DNA of 64,000 nucleotides from Bog-950 sp046329515 (GCA_046329515.1 JAXLUM010000003.1:398292-462291); one strand, 5' to 3'. Counted from the stretch's first letter, positions 24,869 through 35,692 are shown. Translations and numbers: made by a program. The notes: generated by a model from the letters alone, not told the origin.

Positions 24869-26353
24869 TTACCACTTAACAAAGCGTTGAGTGGTTGAAT
24901 GATTACCCTCGGAAAGCTCAATAAAATAAATGCCTGTATTAAGCTGCTCAATATTTAAGGTATGTTCTCTAAAGTTATCGTCATGCAATACCGGTCTGCC
25001 GCTAACATCGTAAAGTGTAAAGCTTATTGAAGATTGATTGTAATTTACGTTAAGCAAACCTTGCGCAGGGTTAGGGAAGATGGACAAGTTGTTATCTGCT
25101 AAGGTATTTACAGAGGTGAATACATCGTTATTATAACGCAGCATTAAGAAGTTGTTGGGATTGGCAGGAAAATACCCACCACCCACTAAGAGTTTACCAT
25201 CAGGTTGAAGGAGAGATGTATAAGCATAAACCGGCCCCCCAACTTCATAAAAAAACAAACCACTGTTACCCACCGATTGGTCAAGAACGCCATTGGGGCT
25301 ATAACGCGCCATTTGAATTTTAGGAAAATCACCAAAAGAAGTACCTACTAAAATTATTTTTCCGTTGCTTTCTACGTTTAGCGCGGAAACTATTTCCTTG
25401 CTCGGCAAATTTGTTGTAATAGTGATTCCATTTGTTCCAAAGGAGGAGTCAAGGGAACCATCAGGCATGTAACTATACAATGCAAAATCATAGTCGTCGG
25501 GCTGATTAGCGTAATTAAAATGATCGCCACCCACCAAAATCTTATTGTTGGCCTGCACTACAATTGCTCTGGGGATATCAAAGGAGCCTGCCCCTGTTTG
25601 GGTTTGCACTAAACCATTGAAGCCAAAAGTGGAGTCAAGAGTTCCGACAGGTAGCAGGCGCATAAGGCCTAAAGAGCCATCGGGCATTGCGCCGGCCAAA
25701 ATGATTTTGTTATCGGGCTGAAAGCTTATGCAATTAATAGTATTGAAGCTATTGCAATCAACTATTCCGTTTAAGCCGAAGGAGCTGTCTACGATTCCGC
25801 TATCAGTAAAGCGGATAGCTATTAAGTGTTCAGTAGCGAAATCGCGAAAAGCAAACAGAATATGATTATCGGCCTGTTCGTTCCAGGAAAATCCTGTGTT
25901 TTTTTTCAAAATTAAATTAGTAAGAGCCCCTATAGGAAAAGTGCTATCTACCAAACCATTGGCATATAAACGCATAACAGCAATGGTATCGGCGTCATTG
26001 CCTTGCCCTATAATTCCACCTACACCTAAAATTTTTGTATCGGATTGAACTTTTATTGACAGGCCATAAATTATTTCGTTATTAAGCGTGTAAAGGGCTT
26101 GTCCGTTATTGCCAAAGGTGTTATCAATACTGCCATCGTTATTATACCGGTTAAATAAAAAGTTACCCAGGCCGGCAGCCAGAATTTTTCCGTCGGGCTG
26201 TAGGGCTATCATATTGCTTGCTCCTGAAGCGCGATAGTTACCTTGTACTATGCCATCGGAATTAAATGTTGAATCGAGCGCTAAAGTTTGCGCTACAGAT
26301 ACTTTGATAGTGAGCAGCAGTGCTATTAAATAGAATAGTTTAAGTGGTTTCAT
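24869..26353 (-). CDS. Delta-60 repeat protein with type A T9SS sorting domain
   Basis: 494 residues from the ATG at 26353, which opens a good signal peptide (MKPLKLFYLIALLLTIKVSVAQ). The body has about six to seven delta-60 repeats of the kind LQPDGKILAAG..., with the recurring DSTFGxNGxV and PDGSLDSSFG phrases, predicted to form a beta-propeller-like fold. The last ~75 residues are a T9SS type A sorting domain (SIFPNPAQGLLNVNY, YDVSGRPV, LNTGIYFIEL). Secreted and attached to the cell surface; ligand unknown. Confidence 0.85.
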   Translation of the reverse strand: MKPLKLFYLIALLLTIKVSVAQTLALDSTFNSDGIVQGNYRASGASNMIALQPDGKILAAGLGNFLFNRYNNDGSIDNTFGNNGQALYTLNNEIIYGLSIKVQSDTKILGVGGIIGQGNDADTIAVMRLYANGLVDSTFPIGALTNLILKKNTGFSWNEQADNHILFAFRDFATEHLIAIRFTDSGIVDSSFGLNGIVDCNSFNTINCISFQPDNKIILAGAMPDGSLGLMRLLPVGTLDSTFGFNGLVQTQTGAGSFDIPRAIVVQANNKILVGGDHFNYANQPDDYDFALYSYMPDGSLDSSFGTNGITITTNLPSKEIVSALNVESNGKIILVGTSFGDFPKIQMARYSPNGVLDQSVGNSGLFFYEVGGPVYAYTSLLQPDGKLLVGGGYFPANPNNFLMLRYNNDVFTSVNTLADNNLSIFPNPAQGLLNVNYNQSSISFTLYDVSGRPVLHDDNFREHTLNIEQLNTGIYFIELSEGNHSTTQRFVKW

Positions 26354-26556
26354 AGGGTTTAATAAAGATAAAAATTTATTAATGATAGAACCCCCGCTGA
26401 ATTTTACCCGCATTTACACAAGCTGCAAATTGTATTGCATCAGTTGCAGTTTGTAAACGGGCCTTATACAAATTGCATAGTGTAAGATGGTGCAGCAAAA
26501 CAATTGACAAGCGAAAGGACGAGATATACATTGAACATACTAAACGAAAAACGAGT

Positions 26557-28356
26557 ATGAGCAAGCAATTATTAATCCTTATCGCACTGATTCCTGTGCT
26601 GGCCTTCGGGCAATTTGAATTCAACAACAAAGGCGCTGCTATTTATAACCAGAAGGGCTCGCTGCTGTTTGTTGGTGGTAACTTTACAAACGAAACAGGT
26701 GTTGTAAAGAATGACGGAATAATTGAATTAAAGGGCGACTTCGAAAATAAGGCAACTGCCTCTTTCGGCGTTTTTAGTGATAGCAGCAGCAAAGAGCGCG
26801 CTGTAAAATTTATTGGCAGCGGCACCCAGTTAATTAAGGGCGATATGCGCGGCTCCAATGGTTTCTACAATATTGTAGTAGATAAAACCTCGGCTACTGA
26901 CCGTGTAGAACTGGCTACCGATGTGCAGGTAAACGGTTCGCTGGTGTTTGGCGCAACTACCACCAGCAGTACGTACGTACCTGCCCAGGTTGGTATTGCC
27001 AACAATCAGAAAGGCTTAATTAAAACCTACAACCATACCAATGAGTTTGTGTTGGACATTGCCAATGGTAATGAAGATGCTATTGCAGGTTATGCTACTT
27101 TACAAAAGGACGGCAACCCTAACACTGCATACGTACTTACCCGTGGTAACCGCGGTTCAGCCAATGGTGGCTTACAACGTAATGTAGCTGCTGCAGGTTC
27201 ATATGTATACCCAATTGGCACTGAGCAGAACGGCTTTAACGGTGCTAAATTCAATTTCGTTAGTATACCTGCCGGTGGCGGTAATGTAATTGGCAAGTTT
27301 AACGACGGCACCAACAATATGAACGGCAACATAGGCAGCTTACCTAATACCTGTGTAAACTGTCCGCAGAATAACACTGCCTCTAAGCCGGGTTATAACC
27401 ACTACTTTGCTTCAAACCCATGCAATGGCGGCGCTGAGCAGTGGGTTATACTTCAGGATGAAGTTACCGACCACGGTTACTGGAGCTTTGCCAGCAACGT
27501 TACCAACGAAAAGGAATTTGTATACAGCATTGAGACTTTTGCTAACAGCTACAACGCTAACGGCAGTGCAGGCGACATTTGGAGAACTTTAAAGTATGAA
27601 GCTGCTTATAACTACGATCCTTCAGGCGCAAGCGAAAACTGGAGCCGTTACATTGACTCAACTTCTCAAGAATCTGACCTCCTTCAATATAGCTTAAACA
27701 GTGGTTTATGTTACACAGGACAGGGCGTACCGGGCGGCATCTATCGTGGCTTCGGGCACTATGCCATGAAAAAAGCAAGCAGCGGTGGCGCTCTTCCTGT
27801 TGAACTGATTTACGTTAATGCTGAGCCTAAGACTAACTCAATACTGGTTAAATGGGCTACTGCACTTGAGATAAACAACCTGGGCTTTGAAGTACAACGC
27901 AGCACTGATGGTGTAAATTTTGAAACTATCGGTTGGGTTAACGGTCACAACAATTCTACTATCACCTTAGCTTATGAATATGATGATATGAATGTTCAGA
28001 GCAATGTAGTTTACTACTACCGTTTAAATCAAATTGATAATGATGGAGCTAATGCAGTTTCTTATGTAGTATCTGCTAAAATAGGTGGGGATGCTGAGTT
28101 CACTGTTAGCGAGCCTATGCCTAATCCTGCTCAAGATTTCAGCAAGTTGGTTGTTAGCACCAGCGCTGCACAGGCTGTTAAAGTTCAGATTGTTGACGTT
28201 ACCGGAAGAATTATATCTGAGAACGTTGCTAGTATCTCTGCCGGCAGCAACACTTTAACTTTAGATGTTCAGAATGTAGCCAGTGGCCAATACCTTGCTG
28301 TTGTTTTTGCTGACGGCAAAGCGTATTCTAAAAATCTTATTGTAGCTAAAAACTAA
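26557..28356 (+). CDS. T9SS type A sorted surface protein
   Basis: 599 residues from the ATG at 26557 (signal peptide MSKQLLILIALIPVLAFGQ); a longer frame upstream lacks support. The N-terminal half is a beta-rich repeat region (NNKGAAIYNQKGSLLFVGGNF, KFIGSGTQLI). Near 430-530 is the motif LPVELIYVNAEPKTNSILVKWATALEINNLGFEVQRS common in Bacteroidota surface proteins, then a type A sorting domain ending in SGQYLAVVFADGKAYSKNLIV. Divergent from the delta-60 protein, so both may share regulation. Confidence 0.82.
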   Translation: MSKQLLILIALIPVLAFGQFEFNNKGAAIYNQKGSLLFVGGNFTNETGVVKNDGIIELKGDFENKATASFGVFSDSSSKERAVKFIGSGTQLIKGDMRGSNGFYNIVVDKTSATDRVELATDVQVNGSLVFGATTTSSTYVPAQVGIANNQKGLIKTYNHTNEFVLDIANGNEDAIAGYATLQKDGNPNTAYVLTRGNRGSANGGLQRNVAAAGSYVYPIGTEQNGFNGAKFNFVSIPAGGGNVIGKFNDGTNNMNGNIGSLPNTCVNCPQNNTASKPGYNHYFASNPCNGGAEQWVILQDEVTDHGYWSFASNVTNEKEFVYSIETFANSYNANGSAGDIWRTLKYEAAYNYDPSGASENWSRYIDSTSQESDLLQYSLNSGLCYTGQGVPGGIYRGFGHYAMKKASSGGALPVELIYVNAEPKTNSILVKWATALEINNLGFEVQRSTDGVNFETIGWVNGHNNSTITLAYEYDDMNVQSNVVYYYRLNQIDNDGANAVSYVVSAKIGGDAEFTVSEPMPNPAQDFSKLVVSTSAAQAVKVQIVDVTGRIISENVASISAGSNTLTLDVQNVASGQYLAVVFADGKAYSKNLIVAKN

Positions 28357-28387
28357 TTTAAAATACTCGTTTAGTTTCGCTTGTTCG

Positions 28388-28414
28388 GGGAGGGCTTATG
28401 CTCTCCCTTTTTTA
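28388..28414 (+). terminator. Terminator after the T9SS protein
   Basis: 8-bp stem with one G-T pair (GGGAGGGC with GCTCTCCC), 4-nt loop, then TTTTTTATTT. The rest of the gap to 28811 contains no convincing gene, only the promoter of murG. Confidence 0.65.
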
Positions 28415-28775
28415 TTTCCTTCCGTTATCAATGAACTACTCTTTATTATACGGGAGGTTTTTTCTTTTGTTACACTGTTCGCTGAAATATTTTCAAGGAT
28501 TTTTTCTTTTCCTTGTTCTTTCAGTATTTCTGCGAGGGTTATCATTTTTCAGTGTCTTTATAATATATATTACGGCAGCTATTGGAAAAGGTTACAGCGT
28601 TTTGAAAATAATTGCCTAATGCCTGTAACTAACTGAAAATGAGTTAGATAAAATGGCGTCAATCGCCCGTTTTTATACTAAGAATAGATAAGCAGAGCCC
28701 TTCGTAACCGGCTTAGTTCTAATAAGAACAATATTACCTCAAGAATTCTCACATTTTACTGTGCAATACTCGGCC

Positions 28776-28804
28776 TTGGCCAAGTGTTTAGCAGGTTACA
28801 TTTG
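28776..28804 (+). promoter_or_regulatory. Bacteroidota-type promoter of murG
   Basis: TTG at 28776-28778, 18-nt spacer, TACATTTG at 28797-28804: the same arrangement as before the dihydroorotase-like gene. The ATG lies 7 nt further on, so the transcript would have almost no leader. Confidence 0.55.
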
Positions 28805-28811
28805 TTGAAAG

Positions 28812-29912
28812 ATGGCTGAACTACGTGTAATAATTTCAGGTGGAGGTTCGGGGGGGCATATTTTTCCTGCCCTGGCCATTGCCAATACTATTAAACGGCG
28901 TTACCCCGATTCAAAAATTCTTTTTGTGGGGGCCAATGGCCGCATGGAAATGGAAAAAGTTCCGCAGGCCGGTTATGAAATAAAGGGATTGAACATTGCG
29001 GGGTTTCAACGAGGCTCTATTTTGAAAAATGTTGGTTTACCACTAAAAATTTTTGGTAGTCTGCGCGATGCTTACCGCATAATAAAAGAGTTTAAACCCG
29101 ATGTTGCAGTTGGTGTTGGTGGTTATGCAAGCGGGCCTTTGCTACGGGCGGCAAATTTTATTGGAATACCTACGGTAATACAGGAGCAAAATTCATTTGC
29201 AGGAATTACTAATAAACTTTTAGCAGGAGGAGCTAAAGTTATTTGCACGGCTTATACCGAAATGGAAAAGGTTTTTCCGAAGGATAAGATTGTATTAACC
29301 GGTAACCCCATACGTGCGGAGATTGAAAAAATGGAGGTGGACCTGAAACAAGCCCAGGAATATTATGGGCTTGACCCCTACAAACAAACTTTACTATTAA
29401 CAGGGGGCAGCCTTGGTGCGCGCAAACTTAACCAGAGTGTTGAAGCTGCGCTTGAGCGGATAAATGAAAGCGGTGTGCAGCTAATTTGGCAAACGGGTAA
29501 ACTGTATTTTGAAGAGTATAAAAATATCGGGTTGCAGTACCCGAACATAAAAGTACTGCAGTTTTTGGACCGTATGGATTTTGCGTATGCCTGTGCTGAT
29601 GTAATAATTTCAAGGGCAGGGGCCATGACCATTTCGGAATTGCAGATAGTGGGTAAGCCGGTAATACTGGTGCCTTCGCCCAATGTTTCTGAGGACCACC
29701 AAACGCATAATGCTATGGCGTTGGTTAAACAACATGCAGCCATTTTGGTGAAGGACGATGAAGCGAAGTTTGGACTTATACCGGCAGCCATTGATTTGTT
29801 AAAGGAGCCGGAACAAATGAAAGAACTTGCAGAGAATATAAAGCGAATGGCTATTACCAATGCGGCTGATAGAATTGTAGATGAGATAATTAAAGTAAGC
29901 ACGAAGCACTAA
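28812..29912 (+). CDS. murG: UDP-GlcNAc:lipid I N-acetylglucosaminyltransferase
   Basis: 366 residues, full length. GGSGGHIFPALAIA (11-24), VGGYASGP, the GSLGA loop of the second domain and PSPNVSEDHQTHNA near 290 are MurG signatures. It adds GlcNAc to lipid I, giving lipid II, on the inner face of the cytoplasmic membrane. First gene of the dcw segment murG-murC-ftsQ-ftsA-ftsZ in this window. Confidence 0.96.
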   Translation: MAELRVIISGGGSGGHIFPALAIANTIKRRYPDSKILFVGANGRMEMEKVPQAGYEIKGLNIAGFQRGSILKNVGLPLKIFGSLRDAYRIIKEFKPDVAVGVGGYASGPLLRAANFIGIPTVIQEQNSFAGITNKLLAGGAKVICTAYTEMEKVFPKDKIVLTGNPIRAEIEKMEVDLKQAQEYYGLDPYKQTLLLTGGSLGARKLNQSVEAALERINESGVQLIWQTGKLYFEEYKNIGLQYPNIKVLQFLDRMDFAYACADVIISRAGAMTISELQIVGKPVILVPSPNVSEDHQTHNAMALVKQHAAILVKDDEAKFGLIPAAIDLLKEPEQMKELAENIKRMAITNAADRIVDEIIKVSTKH

Positions 29913-29984
29913 ACATCAAATTCTACAGTGTTTTGAGAGTAGTGTGGTTTTAATTTAGATATTAGGAATTAGAATTTTAAAGGC

Positions 29985-31340
29985 ATGAACTTAAAAGACA
30001 TAAAGAAGGTTTACTTTTTAGGAATAGGTGGAATAGGAATGAGCGCACTGGCGCGTTACTTTAAATCGTTGGGCGCCGAGGTTAGCGGTTACGATAAAAC
30101 ACCCACCCATTTAACTGATGAGTTAAAGGCAGAAGGTATTGATGTGGTGTTTGAAGATGACCTAAACCTAATGCCGAAAGATATTGACCTGGTGGTATAT
30201 ACACCTGCTATACCCAAAGACCACAAAGGCTTTAATTTTTACCGTGATAATAACTACAACTTAAAAAAGAGGAGCGAGGTGCTGGGAATTATTTCGGCAG
30301 ACCGATTTACAATAGCGGTAGCAGGCTCGCATGGTAAAACAACGGTGAGCAGTATGATTGCGCATATACTTACGCAATCGGGGTTTGGATGCTCTGCTTT
30401 TTTGGGCGGTATTGCGGTAAATTATAATTCAAATTATTTGCAGGGGCAAAATGATGTGGTAGTAATTGAAGCTGATGAGTTTGACCGTTCCTTTCACCGG
30501 CTTAGCCCTGATATGGCGGTGATAACTGCCGTGGATACTGACCATTTGGATATTTACGGAAGCAAGGAAGCTATTGATGAAGCGTTTTTAGAGTTTGTAA
30601 ATAAGGTTTCGGACGAAGGGTTTTTAGTGGTAAAAAGTAACCAAAGCATAAATGACAGCTTGCCTGTTTTGGATAAGGCCTTTTATGCGCTGAGTGATAC
30701 AGATGCCGATGTTTATTGCAGCAAATACTGGGTGGTTGATGGCGGTTATTTGTTTAACGTAAACTTTTTTGGTACCGAACTGAAGGGCTTGCGCTTAAAC
30801 ATAGGTGGCTTCCATAATATTGAGAATGCACTTGCAGCCATAACCATTGCCAAGGAGTTGCGCATTACGGATGAAAATATTAAGGCAGCACTGGCTTCTT
30901 TTAAAGGTATAAAACGCCGTTTTGAAAAACTGGTGGATAATGAAAGGCATGTGTTTATTGATGATTATGCCCACCACCCCGAGGAGATACGGGTGTTTTT
31001 AGAGAGCGTAAAAGAGATTTACCCTAAGCGAAAGATAACTGCCATTTTTCAACCGCATTTGTTTAGCCGAACTAAAGACTTAGCTGATGGTTTTGCCAAG
31101 GCTTTAAGCATAGTAGACGAAGTGATACTATTAGATATTTACCCTGCGCGGGAGTTACCTATGGAAGGTGTTACCTCTGCCTTGATTTATGACCAACTAA
31201 GCTGCCGTAAAAAGAGCCTTATAAAGAAAGAAGAACTGCTTGATGCCCTAAAGCAGCGCAACGATTTGGATGTTGTACTTACCATTGGCGCAGGCGATAT
31301 AGATAAATACCTGGAGGGAATTAAGGCGCTGTTACAATAA
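29985..31340 (+). CDS. murC: UDP-N-acetylmuramate-L-alanine ligase
   Basis: 451 residues. N-terminal Rossmann domain with GIGGIGMS (13-20), ATP loop GSHGKTT (114-120), EADEFDRSF, and C-terminal DDYAHHPEEI, all MurC features. It attaches L-alanine to UDP-MurNAc. 72 nt after murG. Confidence 0.96.
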   Translation: MNLKDIKKVYFLGIGGIGMSALARYFKSLGAEVSGYDKTPTHLTDELKAEGIDVVFEDDLNLMPKDIDLVVYTPAIPKDHKGFNFYRDNNYNLKKRSEVLGIISADRFTIAVAGSHGKTTVSSMIAHILTQSGFGCSAFLGGIAVNYNSNYLQGQNDVVVIEADEFDRSFHRLSPDMAVITAVDTDHLDIYGSKEAIDEAFLEFVNKVSDEGFLVVKSNQSINDSLPVLDKAFYALSDTDADVYCSKYWVVDGGYLFNVNFFGTELKGLRLNIGGFHNIENALAAITIAKELRITDENIKAALASFKGIKRRFEKLVDNERHVFIDDYAHHPEEIRVFLESVKEIYPKRKITAIFQPHLFSRTKDLADGFAKALSIVDEVILLDIYPARELPMEGVTSALIYDQLSCRKKSLIKKEELLDALKQRNDLDVVLTIGAGDIDKYLEGIKALLQ

Positions 31341-31530
31341 GCGCCGCCATATTGTGCTCTAACATCTGGCATTTATCAACGGTAGGCGGGCTGTCCGCTC
31401 CACTATTCACTAGCTGTCAATTCCACAATTTCTGTCAACAAGTCTGCGTTCTGTTCTCACGGAAGAATAGGACTTTTGAGTTAACACTAACAACGGGCGT
31501 ACGCACAATCCGCCTGTTCATATAACAGGA

Positions 31531-32328
31531 ATGAAAAAGTTCTGGAGAATACTGAAAAAAGTGCTGCTGATTACCGCAGTTCTTTCGGCCACCACGCTGT
31601 TTGTTGTGGTGTTAACTGCCGCTGTGCAAAAGAACGAAAGCCTAAAGTGTAAAGAACTGGTTGTTAAAGTTGATGAGGAAAGCGGCATAAGTTTTATTAC
31701 CAACGCCGAGATAGCGGAACGTATCAATCATTTAAGCGGCGGCTCAATAACGGGTAAGGAGATAAGTAAGGTTGATTTTAAAACCATAGAGCGCGAAATA
31801 GAGAAGAACCCTTTTGTAGCTAATGCGGAAATTTTTGTTGACCAAAGCCGTGTGGTTACTATGAAGGTAGAGCAGAAACGTCCACTGCTGCGTGTAATTA
31901 ACAGCGATGGTGTTAGCTACTATATAAGCGAAAAAAACGAGCGCATACCCCTTAGCGATAACTTTACCCCGCACCTGGCAGTGGCGCTTGGTAATGTGCA
32001 GATTTATCATGATGCGAAGCGCGACAGCAGTGTGCAGAACGCTCTTTACACCTTAATGACGTATGTGCAGAAAGATACATTTCTGGCCGCTTTGGTTGAC
32101 CAGGTATATGTAAATGAAAACACTGAACTGGAGATAATGCCGCGCACCGGCTACCACACTATAAATTTTGGTAAGGTAGATGGAGAGATGGAAGAGAAGT
32201 TCAACCGGCTGAAAACCTTTTACCATGAAGGTTTAAGCAAGGTGGGCTGGGATAAATACAAAACCATCAACCTGCAATTTGAAGGGCAGGTGGTTTGTGT
32301 AAAGCGCGACACGTTAAATGCATTGTAA
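31531..32328 (+). CDS. ftsQ: Cell division protein FtsQ/DivIB
   Basis: 265 residues. Short basic cytoplasmic start, membrane helix (about 11-32), POTRA-like segment (about 40-115, with NPFVANAEIFVDQSRVVTMKVEQKRPLLRV) and the FtsQ beta domain. The position between murC and ftsA confirms it. A bitopic divisome protein linking early and late division proteins. The 190-nt gap upstream shows no other gene. Confidence 0.9.
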   Translation: MKKFWRILKKVLLITAVLSATTLFVVVLTAAVQKNESLKCKELVVKVDEESGISFITNAEIAERINHLSGGSITGKEISKVDFKTIEREIEKNPFVANAEIFVDQSRVVTMKVEQKRPLLRVINSDGVSYYISEKNERIPLSDNFTPHLAVALGNVQIYHDAKRDSSVQNALYTLMTYVQKDTFLAALVDQVYVNENTELEIMPRTGYHTINFGKVDGEMEEKFNRLKTFYHEGLSKVGWDKYKTINLQFEGQVVCVKRDTLNAL

Positions 32329-32434
32329 TAAACACCGCATAAACACATAGGAGCCCGAGCGAGGCGCCCTGGCACTCCTCCGGTTGCTATGTGACTATGC
32401 GGTAGAAAATATAAATTATAGAAAATATATACTT

Positions 32435-33880
32435 ATGACCCCAACACACACCAAAGCGAACCCGATAATTGTTGGATTGGATATTGGCACCACCAAAATA
32501 GCTGCCATTGTAGCCCAGCGCGATCAATTCGGTAAAATTAAAATACTGGGTATTGGTAAGGTGCCTTCGTATGGTGTAACCCGTGGGGAAGTAACCAATA
32601 TTAAGCTAACTACTGATGCGGTGATTGAGGCAGTAGCCGAGGCGCGCCGCCAAAGTGGTTTTGATATAAAGAGTGTGTTTGTTGGTATAGCCGGCCAGCA
32701 CATAAGCAGCAAGCAGAGCCGCGATATTTACACCCTCTCTAACCCTGATGAAGAAATAACGAAGGATGATGTGCGAATGATGGTGAACAACATGAAGCGC
32801 ATTGCCCTTGAACCCGGCGAGCGTATTATTACTGTGTTGCCACAGGAGTTTAGTGTAGATAATCTGCAGAACGTAATTGACCCTGTAGGTATGTGTGCCA
32901 GTCGTTTGGAGGCTAACTTCCATATAATAACAGGTAAGGTAACAGCGGCACAGTATATTAAGAAGTGTGTTGAGAAAGCCGGCCTGAAGATGGCAGGTTT
33001 ATTCCTTGAGCCATTGGCTTCGTCGGCTGCGGTGTTGCACCCTGATGAATTGGAAGCGGGTGTTGTATTAGTGGATATAGGTGGTGGTACTACAGATATA
33101 GCCATCTTTAAAAACAAAATTATACGCCACACGGCGGTTATACCTTTTGCCGGTAACATTATTACTGAAGATATAATGGAAGGCTGCAAGTTGCTGAAGC
33201 CACAGGCTGAACAACTGAAGACCAAATTTGGTAGCGCAGTACCGGGTGAAACACATGAGAATGAGATTATCTCTATACCGGGTATAGCCGGCCGCGACCG
33301 CAAGGAAATTTCAATGCGCACATTGGCGCATATTATCAATGCACGTATGGAGGAAATTTTCACCCAGGTGCATTTTGAAATTAAGAGCAGCGGTTATGCT
33401 AATTCATTGAATGCCGGTGTAGTAATTACCGGCGGTGGTTCACAACTGAAGCATATTAAGCAACTGGCTGAATACATTACAGGTTTATCTACCCGCATTG
33501 GTTTCCCAACATCTTACCTTGCTAAGAACAATAAAGAGGAGTTGAAGCACCCAATGTTTTCAACCGGTATTGGTTTAGTGGTGGAAGGCTATAAGGAATA
33601 CGATGATATGGTTGAAGAGGCCAAGCGTGAATACTTCAGCGAATTTTATGAAGTGGCTGCGCCTGTTATGCCAGTAGTTGAGGAAGAAGTGGAAGAGCCG
33701 GTAATGGAAGACCTTAACATAGAAGAGAATCAGGAGGAGTTGGTAACTGAAGAAGTGAGCAGCTTGCATGAAGAAGAAGTAGCACAGGCTACCAAAACAA
33801 AGAAGAGCTTTATGCAAAGTATGGTAATGCAGTTTAAGAACTGGTTTGAAGATGATAAGGTAAACGGCGATTTCGAGTAA
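32435..33880 (+). CDS. ftsA: Cell division protein FtsA
   Basis: 481 residues from the ATG at 32435. Actin-like ATPase: GLDIGTTK (14-21), VDIGGGTTDIAIF, GVVITGGGSQL. The C-terminus has an acidic linker and ends in a membrane-binding amphipathic helix (SFMQSMVMQFKNWFE). It tethers FtsZ to the membrane. The longer frame upstream is not needed. Confidence 0.94.
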   Translation: MTPTHTKANPIIVGLDIGTTKIAAIVAQRDQFGKIKILGIGKVPSYGVTRGEVTNIKLTTDAVIEAVAEARRQSGFDIKSVFVGIAGQHISSKQSRDIYTLSNPDEEITKDDVRMMVNNMKRIALEPGERIITVLPQEFSVDNLQNVIDPVGMCASRLEANFHIITGKVTAAQYIKKCVEKAGLKMAGLFLEPLASSAAVLHPDELEAGVVLVDIGGGTTDIAIFKNKIIRHTAVIPFAGNIITEDIMEGCKLLKPQAEQLKTKFGSAVPGETHENEIISIPGIAGRDRKEISMRTLAHIINARMEEIFTQVHFEIKSSGYANSLNAGVVITGGGSQLKHIKQLAEYITGLSTRIGFPTSYLAKNNKEELKHPMFSTGIGLVVEGYKEYDDMVEEAKREYFSEFYEVAAPVMPVVEEEVEEPVMEDLNIEENQEELVTEEVSSLHEEEVAQATKTKKSFMQSMVMQFKNWFEDDKVNGDFE

Positions 33881-34030
33881 GTTTTGTTTAATATATAACA
33901 CAGCCCACCCTTTAGGGTAGATAAGTGTTGAACGAAATATTCGTTATTGGAAAAACAGAAACAGACATTTGACCTTCGATAACACACACTATTTATTAAT
34001 GCCTCTGAGAAGGGCGTAAAAGGAAACAAA

Positions 34031-35692
34031 ATGGAACCACTTTTTCAATTCGATTTGCCGAGAGAGCAATCTTCGATAATTAAAGTTTTCGGTGTTGGCG
34101 GTGGCGGTAGCAATGCGGTTAATCACATGTTTGACCAGGGCATTGTTGGCGTTAACTTCGTTGTACTGAACACTGATGCACAGGCTTTGGAGATGAGCCG
34201 TGTGCCAAACAAAATTCAATTAGGACCTGCTTTAACACAAGGTCTTGGTGCAGGCGCCCGCCCCGAAATAGGAGAGCGTAGCGCTGAAGAGAGCATTGAT
34301 GTTATTAAAGACCTGCTGAGCAAAAACACTAAAATGGTGTTTGTAACAGCCGGTATGGGTGGCGGAACAGGTACCGGTGCAGCACCGGTTGTTGCGCGCA
34401 TTGCCCGCGAAATGGGAATATTAACGGTTGGTATTGTAACCACTCCTTTCTGGTTTGAAGGTAAAGGCCGTTACAATTCAGCTACTGAAGGTATTGAGAA
34501 ACTACGCGAGCATGTTGATACACTACTTATCATCAACAACGATAAGATACGTGAGATGTTCGGCAACCTGAAGCGTTCAGAAGCTTTCAACCATGCCAAT
34601 AATATTTTAACTACAGCTGCAAAAGCTATATCTGAAATTATAACCGTGCCCGGTGAAATAAACGTGGACTTTGCGGACGTGCAAACTGTAATGAAGAACG
34701 GTGGTTCAGCAATTATGGGTTGTGCAACTGCTGAGGGCGACGACCGCGCTATACGCGCTGCACAGGGTGCATTGAACTCTCCGCTGTTAAACGATAACAA
34801 CATACGTGGCGCTAAGAAAGTACTGGTAAATATTACCACCGGTAATACCCAGGTTACTATGGATGAGATTGGCGAGATAATGGAATACGTGCAGGAAGAG
34901 AGCGGCAGCACTGATATTATTCTTGGTGCATGTGATGATCCTTCATTTGGCGAGAAGCTATCTGTTACCATTATAGCTACGGGCTTTAGCGTTGGCAGAA
35001 AGAACGAATACGTTGAAAAGAAAGACGTAAAAGTTTACGTGTTACCTGATAAAGAAGAGAAAGAAGTTGCTGTAGTTACGCCAACCGCTGTTACTACTGT
35101 AATTGAGCAAAAACTGGAAGAGCCTGCTATAAGCGTGGTAATAACAGAAGAAGAGCCAAAGATTGAACAATCAGTTACACTAACTGAGTTGGAATTAACC
35201 GAGGACGACCACTTTACTTTGTTTAACCCAACTGCTACTGAAGAAACTGCAGAAGCAGAAAATGTAGTGGAGTTTGAAGTAAGCCGCGAAGAGCAGACGA
35301 TAGTAGAAGAAACCGTGGTTGAACCTGTTGTAACGCAGAAAGAAGAAGTTTACACTGCGCCTGTGGCCGAAACCAAGGAAGAGGAGTTCGTAATTTATAC
35401 CAAGAAGAGTTACGAAACTGAAACTACTACCAGCGTTAGCCAAAGCGAACTGACCAATGAACTGGAAGACCGCAAGAAAATACTTGCCAGCCTTAGCTAC
35501 CGCGTAGGTAACAAGCAGAACCTTCAGGATTTGGAAAGCGAGCCTGCTTACAAGCGCAAAGGTTTAGAACTAAATACTGATGCCAATTATTCATCACAAT
35601 CAGACGTATCAAGATATACAGTTAGCAATAACGACTACGACCGCCCGGAGATAAAGAAGAACAATACCTTCCTCCACGATAACGTAGATTAA
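34031..35692 (+). CDS. ftsZ: Cell division protein FtsZ with long C-terminal linker
   Basis: 553 residues, about 170 longer than E. coli FtsZ. Tubulin-like GTPase with GVGGGGSNAV (21-30), GGGTGTG (110-116), and the T7 catalytic loop NVDFADVQ. Residues about 325-535 form an acidic, disordered linker. The tail DRPEIKKNNTFLHDNVD is the Bacteroidota form of the conserved C-terminal peptide that binds FtsA. It forms the Z ring. The 150-nt gap after ftsA contains a short hairpin (33908-33919). Confidence 0.95.
   Translation: MEPLFQFDLPREQSSIIKVFGVGGGGSNAVNHMFDQGIVGVNFVVLNTDAQALEMSRVPNKIQLGPALTQGLGAGARPEIGERSAEESIDVIKDLLSKNTKMVFVTAGMGGGTGTGAAPVVARIAREMGILTVGIVTTPFWFEGKGRYNSATEGIEKLREHVDTLLIINNDKIREMFGNLKRSEAFNHANNILTTAAKAISEIITVPGEINVDFADVQTVMKNGGSAIMGCATAEGDDRAIRAAQGALNSPLLNDNNIRGAKKVLVNITTGNTQVTMDEIGEIMEYVQEESGSTDIILGACDDPSFGEKLSVTIIATGFSVGRKNEYVEKKDVKVYVLPDKEEKEVAVVTPTAVTTVIEQKLEEPAISVVITEEEPKIEQSVTLTELELTEDDHFTLFNPTATEETAEAENVVEFEVSREEQTIVEETVVEPVVTQKEEVYTAPVAETKEEEFVIYTKKSYETETTTSVSQSELTNELEDRKKILASLSYRVGNKQNLQDLESEPAYKRKGLELNTDANYSSQSDVSRYTVSNNDYDRPEIKKNNTFLHDNVD

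Noticed and set aside
28398..28619. 73-codon hydrophobic open frame
   Set aside because: It begins inside a terminator hairpin, has Phe/Leu-rich composition expected from AT-rich DNA and no start signal.
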